Part shown: positions 5,963 to 11,929 of the stretch, piece after piece
How the letters are laid out: each line of letters starts with the position of its first letter
How positions within the stretch are numbered: the first letter of the stretch is position 1
Assembly (NCBI GenBank): GCA_946644025.1
Contig: CAMPCG010000056.1
Coordinates: forward strand, 1 to 11,929
Direction: 5' to 3'
DNA: 11,929 nucleotides
Source: an uncultured Prevotellaceae bacterium
GTDB lineage: Bacteria > Bacteroidota > Bacteroidia > Bacteroidales > Bacteroidaceae
The notes under the pieces: model-generated
Told to the model about the DNA's origin: nothing
The model's database searches: none
Seen by the model: only the letters and a program-made list of their open reading frames with translations
Position numbers and translations under genes: made by a program

Positions 5963-6967
5963 TTATTTCTTCTTCACGGGCTTTGCTGCAGGCTTAACGG
6001 CCGGCGTCTTACCCTGGATCAATACGTCATCGTCCTTGCTGGCCTCAGGCTTGGGAGCAGGCTTATCAATTCCTACCAGCTCCACGTCGAAGATGAGGGT
6101 GGAATAGGGAGGAATCTGGCCGGTCTGCCGCTCTCCGTATGCCAGGTGCTGTGGTATGAACAGCTGCCACTTCGAGCCCACGGGCATCATGGTGAGCGCC
6201 TCGGTCCATCCCTTGATGACCTGGTCAGCGCGGAAGGTGGCGGGCTCGGTGCCGTGCTTTGCCGATGCGTCGAAGACGGTGCCGTCGATGAGCCGGCCTT
6301 CATAGTGCACCTTCACCTTGTCGGTGCGCTGTGGCACTTCTCCGTCGCCCTCTTTGAGCACCTTGTACTGCAGTCCGCTGGCCGTCGTGATGACGCTGTC
6401 CTTCTTGCCGTTAGCCTCGAGGAACTCACGTCCGGCCCTGGTCAGTTTCTCTGCCTTGGCCTCCTTGTTCACCTTCTGTTTCTCCTTGAAGAGTGCTTCG
6501 GCCTGCTTAAAGGTCATGACGGTAGAGTCGGCCATGATGGCGTCGGTAAATCCGCGGAAGAACACGTCTTCGATGAGCGTGTCGGGTGTGTCGGTGAAGT
6601 CGCGCTTGACGTTGGGCAACATTCCCTGGACCAGCTGGTTGGCAATGTTTGCTCCTGCTATGCGTGCTTTCTCTCGCGGGTCGTTCTTGGCAATGTTCTG
6701 CTGAGCGACGGCCTGGCGCAGACCTGAGACGAAGTCGGCCATGTAGGCGGTGTCCACGCCCTGCTGCAGGAGGTAGGGCACGAGTCCGTTGGTGAGTGCT
6801 CCGCCGGCGGCATAGCTCATCGAGTCGCATCCGTTGGTAAGCACCACGGGGGCAAGCACTTCAGCCTCAGGGGCTTGCTTCTTGTCCTTCTTTTTCTTAG
6901 CATCCAAAGTGCTGAAAGAGGCACCCGCCACCAGGGCGGCGAGTGCCAGTATGACTGTTTTCTTCAT
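5963..6967 (-). CDS. Periplasmic FKBP-type peptidyl-prolyl isomerase with charged tails
   Basis: This 334-residue enzyme catalyses cis-trans isomerisation of prolyl bonds. It opens with a Sec signal peptide ([17 protein letters not shown], cleavage probably near residue 23) without a lipobox Cys. Next come a Lys-rich stretch KKKKDKK (24-30), an FKBP N-terminal dimerisation-type domain (about 45-185) and the FKBP core (about 195-300). The core keeps the usual pocket residues: Y222, F232, D233, F245, V250, I251, W254, Y277 and F293. A Pro/Ala/Lys-rich tail (301-334) follows, ending VKKK. The tails are unusual compared with the two paralogues upstream and may bind acidic surfaces or nucleic acid. 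It lies 10 bases after the lipoprotein FKBP gene and 18 bases before the Lrp gene, so it is very probably cotranscribed with both. Confidence 0.9.
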   Translation of the reverse strand: MKKTVILALAALVAGASFSTLDAKKKKDKKQAPEAEVLAPVVLTNGCDSMSYAAGGALTNGLVPYLLQQGVDTAYMADFVSGLRQAVAQQNIAKNDPREKARIAGANIANQLVQGMLPNVKRDFTDTPDTLIEDVFFRGFTDAIMADSTVMTFKQAEALFKEKQKVNKEAKAEKLTRAGREFLEANGKKDSVITTASGLQYKVLKEGDGEVPQRTDKVKVHYEGRLIDGTVFDASAKHGTEPATFRADQVIKGWTEALTMMPVGSKWQLFIPQHLAYGERQTGQIPPYSTLIFDVELVGIDKPAPKPEASKDDDVLIQGKTPAVKPAAKPVKKK

Positions 6968-6977
6968 GAGTCAAGAC

Positions 6978-7826
6978 TTACTTGATGTCGACGAGTTCTA
7001 CCTTGAAGATGAGGGTTGAGTAGGGAGGAATGTTACCCATGTCGCGTGTGCCGTAGCCCTTCTCCTGCGGGATGTAGATTTCCCACTCCGAGCCAACGGG
7101 CATGAGCTTGAGGGCCTCCTGCCATCCGGGAATGACCTGGTTGAGTCCGAAGGTAGCGGTCTGGTTGCGCTGGTAGCTGCTGTCGAAGACGGTTCCGTCG
7201 ATGAGACGTCCCTCGTAGTTGACGACCACCTGGCTGCTGTCGGTGGGCTGTGCGCCGGTACCGGCCTTCAGAATCTTATACTGCACGCCGCTGGGCAGTG
7301 TGACGACGCTGTCCTTCTTGGCATTCTCGGCAAGGAACTCCTCGTTCTTCACCTTACGGTCGCCGTACTTGATGTTGGCAGCGATGGCGTTAGCGGTGCT
7401 GTCGGCCTCGGCCACGGTCATCTTCATGTCCTTCTTCAGGATGGCGCTGATGAATCCGGCGAGCAGGTTGCTCTTAGAGATGGTCTTGGTGCTGTCCTCG
7501 CCGAAGATGTTGGAGCTGATGCCCTGCACCATCTGGGTGCCAATCTGCTGACCAATCTGTGTTCCGGCAAAGTAGGCGGTCTTCTTCTTGTCGTCGCTGG
7601 CATTGGCTCCGTCGATGACGCCCTGTATGAACTCGGCCATGTAGGTGGTGTCGACGCCGAGGCGCTGCGAGATGTACTCGTTCAGTCCCTGCGTCTGTGC
7701 CACGCCGATAGCGTAGCTCAGGGTGTCGATGTCGTTTTTCAGACTTGCCTTGGGGGCGTTTCCGCTGCACGAAGCGAGTGTAGCGGCTGCGATGGCCATA
7801 GCGGCCACGAAAGTAGTTTTTTTCAT
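6978..7826 (-). CDS. Lipoprotein FKBP-type peptidyl-prolyl isomerase (Mip-like)
   Basis: This 282-residue protein has a lipoprotein signal peptide ending in the lipobox LASC, with Cys at residue 20. It should therefore be membrane-anchored and face the periplasm. Residues about 30-160 form the helical FKBP N-terminal domain, with DTLSYAIGVAQTQGL typical of Mip/FkpA relatives. Residues about 175-282 form the isomerase core with Y204, F214, D215, W235, Y258 and F274 in place. It is clearly a paralogue of the next gene, with the shared pattern of DSVVTLPSGVQYK-type entry, [13 protein letters not shown] and IPPYSTLIF. It is separated from the FklB-like gene upstream by about 100 bases of 9-bp repeats. 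No promoter box was found there, so read-through from the upstream gene is likely. Confidence 0.9.
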   Translation of the reverse strand: MKKTTFVAAMAIAAATLASCSGNAPKASLKNDIDTLSYAIGVAQTQGLNEYISQRLGVDTTYMAEFIQGVIDGANASDDKKKTAYFAGTQIGQQIGTQMVQGISSNIFGEDSTKTISKSNLLAGFISAILKKDMKMTVAEADSTANAIAANIKYGDRKVKNEEFLAENAKKDSVVTLPSGVQYKILKAGTGAQPTDSSQVVVNYEGRLIDGTVFDSSYQRNQTATFGLNQVIPGWQEALKLMPVGSEWEIYIPQEKGYGTRDMGNIPPYSTLIFKVELVDIK

Positions 7827-7846
7827 TTTTTTTGAAGTTTTATTTT

Positions 7847-7919
7847 GTGGGTTTTTATGGGCTTTGTGGGTGAGGTGGGCTTTGTGGGTGAAGTGGGTGA
7901 AGTGGGTGAGGTGGGTGTT
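7847..7919. repeat. 9-bp tandem repeat (GTGGGTGAA-like) between two FKBP genes
   Basis: Units of GTGGGTGA(A/G) start at 7866, 7884, 7893, 7902 and 7911. A variant GTGGGCTTT lies at 7875 and looser copies at 7847-7865, making about eight units with a 9-base period. On the transcribed strand this is a C-rich run (CACCCACTT) with little ability to fold. It fills nearly the whole spacer between the FklB-like and lipoprotein FKBP genes. Such arrays can change copy number by slippage, so spacer length may vary between strains. Confidence 0.85.
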
Positions 7920-7925
7920 TTGAGA

Positions 7926-8531
7926 TTATACCACCTCTATGAGCTCCACGTCGAAGATGAGGGTTGCGAAGGGCGGAATCATCTGCCCAGCCCCGCCCTC
8001 GCCGTAGGCCAGGCGGTAGGGTATGAAGAAGCGATACTTGGCGCCTTCCTGCATGAGCTGCAGTCCCTCGGTCCATCCGGCGATGACCTGCTGCAGTCCG
8101 AACGTGGCGGGCTCCCCGCGCTGCACGCTGCTGTCGAAGACGGTGCCGTCGATGAGGAATCCCTCGTAGTGGCACTTCACCGAGTCGGTGGCCTTGGGCT
8201 TCTTGCCGTTGCCTTCGCGCAGCACCTGGTACTGCAGTCCGCTGGGCAGCGTCACCACGCCCTCACGCTTTCCGTTCTCGGCCAGGTATTTCTCGCCGGC
8301 CTCCTTGTGTACCTTGCCCTGAGCCATGCGCTCACGGTTGAGCTTCTCCTCCTGCTGGGCGAAATACTGCTGCACAATCTGCTGCGCCTCACGGTGCGAC
8401 AGCTTCAGTTCACGGCCTTCGAGCACATCGCTGATGCTCTGCGCGAAGTCGGCCACGTTCAGGTCGGTAGCGCCCATCTGGGCCAGCTGCTGACCTATGC
8501 CCAGTCCGAGGGCGTAGCTTAGTCTATCCAT
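7926..8531 (-). CDS. Cytoplasmic FKBP-type peptidyl-prolyl isomerase (FklB-like)
   Basis: This 201-residue protein resembles E. coli FklB (206 residues) in length and layout. An N-terminal helical dimerisation domain (MDRLSYALGLGIGQQLAQ onward, to about 85) is followed by the FKBP core (about 90-201). The core has the pocket residues Y122, F132, D133, F144, W153 and Y176, and ends [17 protein letters not shown]. It has no signal peptide, so it should work in the cytoplasm. The start chosen is the ATG at 8531. A longer frame from 8570 adds 13 unconserved residues and would begin at the -7 box itself. It is the first gene of a probable four-gene unit with the other two FKBPs and the Lrp regulator. 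Confidence 0.88.
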   Translation of the reverse strand: MDRLSYALGLGIGQQLAQMGATDLNVADFAQSISDVLEGRELKLSHREAQQIVQQYFAQQEEKLNRERMAQGKVHKEAGEKYLAENGKREGVVTLPSGLQYQVLREGNGKKPKATDSVKCHYEGFLIDGTVFDSSVQRGEPATFGLQQVIAGWTEGLQLMQEGAKYRFFIPYRLAYGEGGAGQMIPPFATLIFDVELIEVV

Positions 8532-8567
8532 ATAATATAATATTGTGTATGTCCTTAAAAGAGCGTG

Positions 8568-8575
8568 CAAAATTA
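8568..8575 (-). promoter_or_regulatory. Likely promoter (-7 box) for the FKBP cluster
   Basis: On the minus strand TAATTTTG (8575 down to 8568) fits TAnnTTTG, and the following base is C, as is common. The expected transcription start is near 8560, about 30 bases before the ATG at 8531. No good TTTG -33 element is found at the usual distance upstream, so the call is moderate. Confidence 0.5.
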
Positions 8576-8690
8576 GTAATTAATTCTGAAACAGACACCT
8601 ATTTCAAGAAAATTAACTTTGTTTGCCCCAATTACCCCCTATAAGTCAAGCGCAACAGACTGGAGGTGGCAAACCGCGTCAGTATTTCTT

Positions 8691-8774
8691 CAAACACTGA
8701 CAGTGTTTGTATAAACGCCGTCGACGTTTCTACAAACTACGACGGCGTTTGTACAAACTACGCCGACGTTTGCA
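8691..8774. repeat. 21-bp tandem repeats with palindromic GTTTGTACAAAC cores
   Basis: Units of 21 bases start at 8701, 8722, 8743 and (partial) 8764. Each carries c-(g/a)-(a/g)-c-GTTT followed by (g/c)TA(c/t)AAAC. CAAACACTG-A-CAGTGTTTG (8691-8709) is a perfect inverted repeat. AAACGCCGTCG (8713-8723) pairs with CGACGGCGTTT (8740-8750). GTTTGTACAAAC (8747-8758) is a perfect 12-base palindrome, and TACAAACTACG occurs at 8731 and 8752. A 21-base period is two helical turns, so protein dimers could bind on one face. The array could equally be a dispersed intergenic repeat. Confidence 0.8.
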
Positions 8775-8966
8775 GATCGCAACTAACCTTCTCCTATTTA
8801 ATATACGGGCAAAGGCAACCTTTCAACGGCTCTTTCCCGTCATCAGCACGGCTGAGGCTCAAAGATTCCGTGGCGTGCGGCTTACATTTGCCGGAACAGG
8901 GGGCCGCAACCTCACGGCAGGAACATTTTTTTTGGCCCAAACAGGCGCTGTTTCATTTTTTTATTG

Positions 8967-8974
8967 TATCTTTG
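8967..8974 (+). promoter_or_regulatory. Promoter (-7 box) for the mntA-hepT pair
   Basis: TATCTTTG (8967-8974), followed by CCCC, is an exact Bacteroidetes -7 box. The -33 region is weak (CTGTTT at 8948-8953). The predicted start near 8980 leaves a leader of about 20-25 bases before the ATG at 9004. This argues against the longer reading frame that begins at 8707. Confidence 0.65.
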
Positions 8975-9003
8975 CCCCGTCAACGAAAAACAACGACCTG
9001 CCT

Positions 9004-9300
9004 ATGAGTACAAAAACGATGCAACAGACCATTGCCGACTACTTCAAGACCCAGCCAGTGACGAAGGCATGGCTCTTTGGCTCTTTTGCCCGTGGCGAGG
9101 AGACACCGTTGAGCGATGTGGACTTGCTGGTGCAATACGCTGAGGGCGGAATTAGTCTGCTGAAACATTGTGCGATGATCTGTGACCTGGAGAAAATCCT
9201 TAACCGTCCCGTGGACATCGTTCAGGAAAAGACACTGCGTCCAAGGGTAAGGGAGAATGTAATCAAAGAAAGAAAACTGATATATGAGAGAGCAAGTTAG
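9004..9300 (+). CDS. mntA: MntA-type minimal nucleotidyltransferase antitoxin
   Basis: This 98-residue protein is a minimal nucleotidyltransferase of the MNT family. The nucleotide-binding motif GSFARG (26-31) is followed by SDVDLLV with the metal-binding Asp pair D38 and D40. A third acidic residue, D71, sits in PVDIV. In the studied MntA/HepT pair of Shewanella, MntA transfers AMP groups to a Tyr in the HEPN toxin and so silences it; all residues for that reaction appear present here. The start at 9004 follows the promoter closely and gives the normal family length. The gene overlaps the start of the toxin gene by 17 bases, which implies translational coupling. Its A+T-rich composition differs from the flanking FKBP and barrel genes, suggesting horizontal arrival. 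Confidence 0.9.
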   Translation: MSTKTMQQTIADYFKTQPVTKAWLFGSFARGEETPLSDVDLLVQYAEGGISLLKHCAMICDLEKILNRPVDIVQEKTLRPRVRENVIKERKLIYERAS

Positions 9301-9784
9301 AGACCGCGACAGACTGGAGCACATCATCGATGCCATCAACATAATCCTGAACTTCACTTACGGGAAAGCGAAGGAAGAGATGGAGTGCGACAAGTTGAAA
9401 TTCTATGGAATTGTCAAGAACATCGAGATTATCGGCGAAGCGGCCTACAAGCTGACTCACGCCTTTCGCAACCGCCATCCGGAAACGCCTTGGGAGTTCA
9501 TTGCAAAAATGCGCCATGTGCTGGTTCATGACTATTATCATATAGATGCTGACCAAGTGTGGATTGTCGTTCAGAATGACTTAAAGCCCCTGCACGACCA
9601 AGTTACCCGCTATCTGGCCGAGACCAACTGGGAGGAGTGGGAGAAGAACGAGGTTGCCATCGTGGAATCTGCCGTAAACAAAAGTAATACGCAGATGGCC
9701 CGCCACATGAAGATTGACGGAATAGACGCCAAGCAAATCTCCCGATACACAGGTCTGAGTGTAGAAGACGTTGAAAACTTGTAA
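9284..9784 (+). CDS. hepT: HepT-type HEPN toxin with extra C-terminal tail
   Basis: This 166-residue protein has a HEPN helical domain at about 1-112. The catalytic RNase motif R-x4-H-x-Y is R77-HVLV-H82-D-Y84, and KNIEIIGEAAYKL (45-57) is typical of the HepT (DUF86) family. HEPN toxins cleave RNA as dimers. Y84 lies where relatives are AMPylated by MntA. HepT proteins usually end soon after the last HEPN helix. Here about 50 more residues follow (115-166), ending MARHMKIDGIDAKQISRYTG and then LSVEDVENL. This resembles the short helical tail found at the end of Rpn-type PD-(D/E)XK nucleases (A..MK..G.....I...TGLS.EEI..L). The likeness is from memory, not from a search. The gene overlaps mntA and ends 11 bases before the next gene. 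Confidence 0.88.
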   Translation: MREQVRDRDRLEHIIDAINIILNFTYGKAKEEMECDKLKFYGIVKNIEIIGEAAYKLTHAFRNRHPETPWEFIAKMRHVLVHDYYHIDADQVWIVVQNDLKPLHDQVTRYLAETNWEEWEKNEVAIVESAVNKSNTQMARHMKIDGIDAKQISRYTGLSVEDVENL

Positions 9785-9795
9785 CACACTGCGCC

Positions 9796-11826
9796 ATGAG
9801 AAAACTCGCCGTCACGCTCCTCTTCATGCTTCTGCCCCACTTGTACGTCCTGGCGCAGCAACAGCGGACGTGGGAGGAGCTGTGGGCCGAGATGCAGGCC
9901 GACGCCGACGATGACGAGCAGACCGACGAGCAGACACAGGCCGAGGTGCAAGAGCGGCTGGCGCAGCTGGCACAAAGCCCCCTGGACCTGAACACGGCGA
10001 CGCGCGAGGACCTGGAGCAACTGCCATTCCTCTCGGGGCCGCAGGTGATGGACCTGCTGGACTATGTCTACCGCTACGGCCCCATGCGGTCGCTCGGCGA
10101 ACTGAAGATGGTCAGGTCGCTGGACGTCTGGCAGCAAGAACTGCTGCCTTTTTTTGTTTTTGTGAGTGACGAGCCCGACGAGCCCATCCCGGCCTACAGC
10201 CGCCGCCGCGCGAGCCACTCCCACGCCGAAGTGACGCTCACCGGGCGCGTGCCCTTCCAGCAGCGCAGGGGCGACCGCGCAGGCTACCTGGGCTACCGCT
10301 ACCGCCACTCCCTGCGCGCCACGCTCACGGTGGACAAATGGCTGAAGGCGGGACTGACGGGGGCGCAGGACGCCGGCGAGCCGTTCTTCACAGCGCGCAA
10401 CCGGTGGGGCTACGACCGCTATTCCTACTACGTGCAGGTGGACCGCCTGGGACCTCTCGACCGCGCCGTCGCGGGCATGTACCGCGTGTCGGCAGGCATG
10501 GGGCTGGTGCTCGGCGGCAGCTTCCGCCTGGGCAAACTGGCATCGCTCACCACCCTGGGACGGCAGCCCGTCACGCTCAGGCCCCACAGCTCGCGCTCGG
10601 AGGCCGACTACTTCCGCGGAGCGGCGGCAACGGTGAGGCTGCTGGGCAGCAGCAAGGCCGACGACGCCGCGCTGAGGCTCACCGCCTTCGCCTCCTACCG
10701 GCCCGTAGACGCCACCCTGGCCGCCGACGGCACGGCGACGACGCTCGGCGGCAGCGGCTACCACCGCACCGCATCGGAGATGGCACGCAAGGACAACACC
10801 CACCTCACGGCCTTCGGAGGGCGGCTGGACTTCAGCACAGGCGCATGGCGGCTGGGCCTCAACGCCGTCAGCACGCACCTGGACCGACGTCTCAAGCCCC
10901 CAGCAACGCCGGTCTACAGGCAGCACTACCCTAAAGGCACCGACTTCGCCAACGCCAGCCTGGACTACAGCTACACCAGCCGCCACGTCACCCTGAGGGG
11001 CGAGACGGCCGTCAACCGCCAGGGGGCACTGGCCACGGTGAACAGCCTGGGGTGGCAGCCATCGGCCAACGTCAGCCTCATGGCCCTGTGGCGACACTAC
11101 AGCTACCGCTATACCGGCCTCTACAGCCACAGCTTCGGCAACAACGCCGACGCACAGAACGAGCAGGGAGCCTTCCTCGGCATCACGTGGAAGGCACTGC
11201 CCCGGCTCACGCTGCGCGCCTACGCCGACTATGCCTGGCACCCCTGGGCCAAGTACCTCGTGTCACAGTCCTCCCGGGCGCTCGACATCCTCCTGCAAGC
11301 CGAATACCGCACGGGCAAGTGGCGACTGCTGGCACGGGGCAGGACACGCTTCCGCCAGCGCGACAACGAGAGCAAGACCGCACTCACGGCCAACAACGAC
11401 TACCGGCTGCGGTTGGCTGCCACCCGCAACGTGAGCCGGACGCTCAGCCTGCGCACGCAGATAGACGCCGCAAGGGCCTTCTACCTCAAGCCGTCAAAAG
11501 GATGGCTGGTCAGCGAGCAACTCTCATGGAAGCCGAGCGACTGGACCCTCGCAGCAACGGCCGCCTACTTCCGCACCGACGACTACGCCAGCCGACTATA
11601 CCTCTACGAACGCCAGATGACCTACGACTTCTACATGCCCGCATACTTCGGCCACGGACTGCACCTGGCACTCTTCGCCCGGAAGGAGCTGGGACAGCAC
11701 CTGCGCATATCGGCACGAGTGGGCTACACACGCTACACCGACCGCAACGCCATCGGCACAGGGCTGCAGCTCATAGACGGCCCCAGACAGGCCGACTTGG
11801 ACCTGCAACTGCGCTGGAAACTGTAG
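9796..11826 (+). CDS. Helix-hairpin-helix outer-membrane beta-barrel protein
   Basis: This 676-residue protein begins with a Sec signal peptide (MRKLAVTLLFMLLPHLYVLA, cleavage before QQQ). An acidic linker (about 35-50) follows. Then comes a ComEA-like helix-hairpin-helix domain (about 62-110) containing LDLNTATREDLEQLPFLSG and GPMRSLGELKMV. The rest (about 140-676) is a run of short amphipathic strands rich in Y, W, R and T alternation, ending DLDLQLRWKL. This is the pattern of an outer-membrane beta-barrel. HhH domains of the ComEA type bind double-stranded DNA in the periplasm of transformable bacteria. A role in DNA handling at the outer membrane is therefore an inference; no experimentally defined function is known to me. 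It starts 11 bases after hepT with no promoter in between, so it may share that transcript. GC content is much higher than in mntA-hepT. Confidence 0.8.
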   Translation: MRKLAVTLLFMLLPHLYVLAQQQRTWEELWAEMQADADDDEQTDEQTQAEVQERLAQLAQSPLDLNTATREDLEQLPFLSGPQVMDLLDYVYRYGPMRSLGELKMVRSLDVWQQELLPFFVFVSDEPDEPIPAYSRRRASHSHAEVTLTGRVPFQQRRGDRAGYLGYRYRHSLRATLTVDKWLKAGLTGAQDAGEPFFTARNRWGYDRYSYYVQVDRLGPLDRAVAGMYRVSAGMGLVLGGSFRLGKLASLTTLGRQPVTLRPHSSRSEADYFRGAAATVRLLGSSKADDAALRLTAFASYRPVDATLAADGTATTLGGSGYHRTASEMARKDNTHLTAFGGRLDFSTGAWRLGLNAVSTHLDRRLKPPATPVYRQHYPKGTDFANASLDYSYTSRHVTLRGETAVNRQGALATVNSLGWQPSANVSLMALWRHYSYRYTGLYSHSFGNNADAQNEQGAFLGITWKALPRLTLRAYADYAWHPWAKYLVSQSSRALDILLQAEYRTGKWRLLARGRTRFRQRDNESKTALTANNDYRLRLAATRNVSRTLSLRTQIDAARAFYLKPSKGWLVSEQLSWKPSDWTLAATAAYFRTDDYASRLYLYERQMTYDFYMPAYFGHGLHLALFARKELGQHLRISARVGYTRYTDRNAIGTGLQLIDGPRQADLDLQLRWKL

Positions 11827-11851
11827 CTACGGCAAAAAAGTGGGCAATAAT

Positions 11852-11882
11852 TTTGCGCTTTGACCAAATTGCAGTATCTTTG
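11852..11882 (+). promoter_or_regulatory. Promoter for the gene leaving the window
   Basis: TTTG (11852-11855) and TATCTTTG (11875-11882), 19 bases apart, match both Bacteroidetes boxes. The expected start is near 11889, about 25 bases before an ATG at 11914. No terminator is visible between the barrel gene stop (11826) and this promoter. Confidence 0.8.
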
Positions 11883-11913
11883 CAGCAATTATTTCGAATC
11901 AACGAAAGCAAAC

Positions 11914-11929
11914 ATGAATAATAACATTA
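11914..11929 (+). CDS. Start of an unidentified gene (partial)
   Basis: The first five codons after an ATG at 11914 read MNNNI and run off the window. The start lies about 30 bases after a good promoter box, in an A-rich leader (AACGAAAGCAAAC) of the kind used for translation initiation in Bacteroidetes. Nothing can be said about the product. Confidence 0.5.

Larger units (their letters stand above)
8576..9003. other. Intergenic region between the FKBP cluster and the toxin-antitoxin pair
   Basis: This stretch of just over 400 bases holds the 21-bp repeat array (8691-8774) and the mntA promoter (8967-8974). From about 8776 to 8960 I see no convincing gene, RNA or hairpin. Two open frames cross it: one starts at 8666, and one at 8707 joins mntA. 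Both read through the repeat array as repetitive peptides and lack coding character. Base composition shifts towards A+T compared with the FKBP genes. Confidence 0.6.

Noticed and set aside
8532..8570. Longer start of the FklB-like FKBP at 8570
   Set aside because: The extra 13 residues are unconserved, and the ATG lies at the promoter -7 box, upstream of the expected transcription start.
8707..9003. N-terminal extension of the nucleotidyltransferase from an ATG at 8707
   Set aside because: It translates the 21-bp repeats into Arg-rich repetitive peptide, crosses the promoter box at 8967-8974, and the family normally begins near the 9004 start.
9610..11241. A 543-residue minus-strand frame opposite the barrel gene
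   Set aside because: Its translation is rich in Val, Ala, Gln and Arg and looks like a mirror of the GC-rich coding strand. The plus-strand protein has a signal peptide and HhH motif.

Overview
The window comes from a member of the Bacteroidales, most likely Prevotella or a close relative. Several promoters carry the Bacteroidetes -7 box TAnnTTTG (for example TATCTTTG or TACCTTTG), some with a TTTG/TTG box 19-20 bases upstream. Clear Shine-Dalgarno sites are scarce. The gene content fits: tandem Mip-type FKBP isomerases, a small coiled-coil lipoprotein, a GH78 enzyme, and a helix-hairpin-helix outer-membrane barrel protein. Most genes look GC-rich. The aspartic protease gene and the toxin-antitoxin pair are visibly richer in A+T. 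The assignment to genus is an inference from style, not from a marker gene.

Layout, left to right. (1) Positions 1-59 are the last codons of glyceraldehyde-3-phosphate dehydrogenase, followed by a strong terminator. (2) A promoter at 147-178 drives a small retropepsin-like aspartic protease (316-738), possibly with an overlapping leader ORF (207-404). (3) A GH78 alpha-L-rhamnosidase-like enzyme without a signal peptide lies on the minus strand (780-2831), with its own promoter. (4) Divergent from it is a small coiled-coil lipoprotein (3080-3454) with a perfect hairpin in its leader. It ends tail-to-tail with (5) an unusual two-domain enzyme on the minus strand (3451-5220), a PuuD-like C26 gamma-glutamyl hydrolase joined to an M19 dipeptidase. 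(6) A 250-base spacer is packed with AGTGAAAGG repeats in both orientations, part of which forms a terminator. (7) A minus-strand cluster reads, in order of transcription, cytoplasmic FklB-like FKBP, lipoprotein FKBP, periplasmic FKBP, then an Lrp/AsnC regulator. A 9-bp minisatellite lies between the first two. (8) A spacer of over 400 bases holds a 21-bp tandem palindromic repeat. (9) On the plus strand follow a MntA/HepT toxin-antitoxin pair, whose HepT has an extra C-terminal tail, and, 11 bases later, a signal peptide + ComEA-like HhH + beta-barrel protein. (10) The window ends with a good promoter and the first codons of another gene.

How the genes may work together. The three FKBPs look like one family spread over cytoplasm, membrane and periplasm, suggesting a proline-isomerase/folding cluster. 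The Lrp regulator at the end of that transcript lies next to the C26-M19 peptidase. The peptidase could release free amino acids from gamma-glutamyl peptides, which are typical Lrp effectors, so local feedback is plausible but unproven. The toxin-antitoxin pair looks like a later insertion. The best candidates for undescribed biology are the C26-M19 fusion, the HepT with its extra tail, the HhH-barrel protein, and the three different short-period repeat arrays in intergenic DNA.
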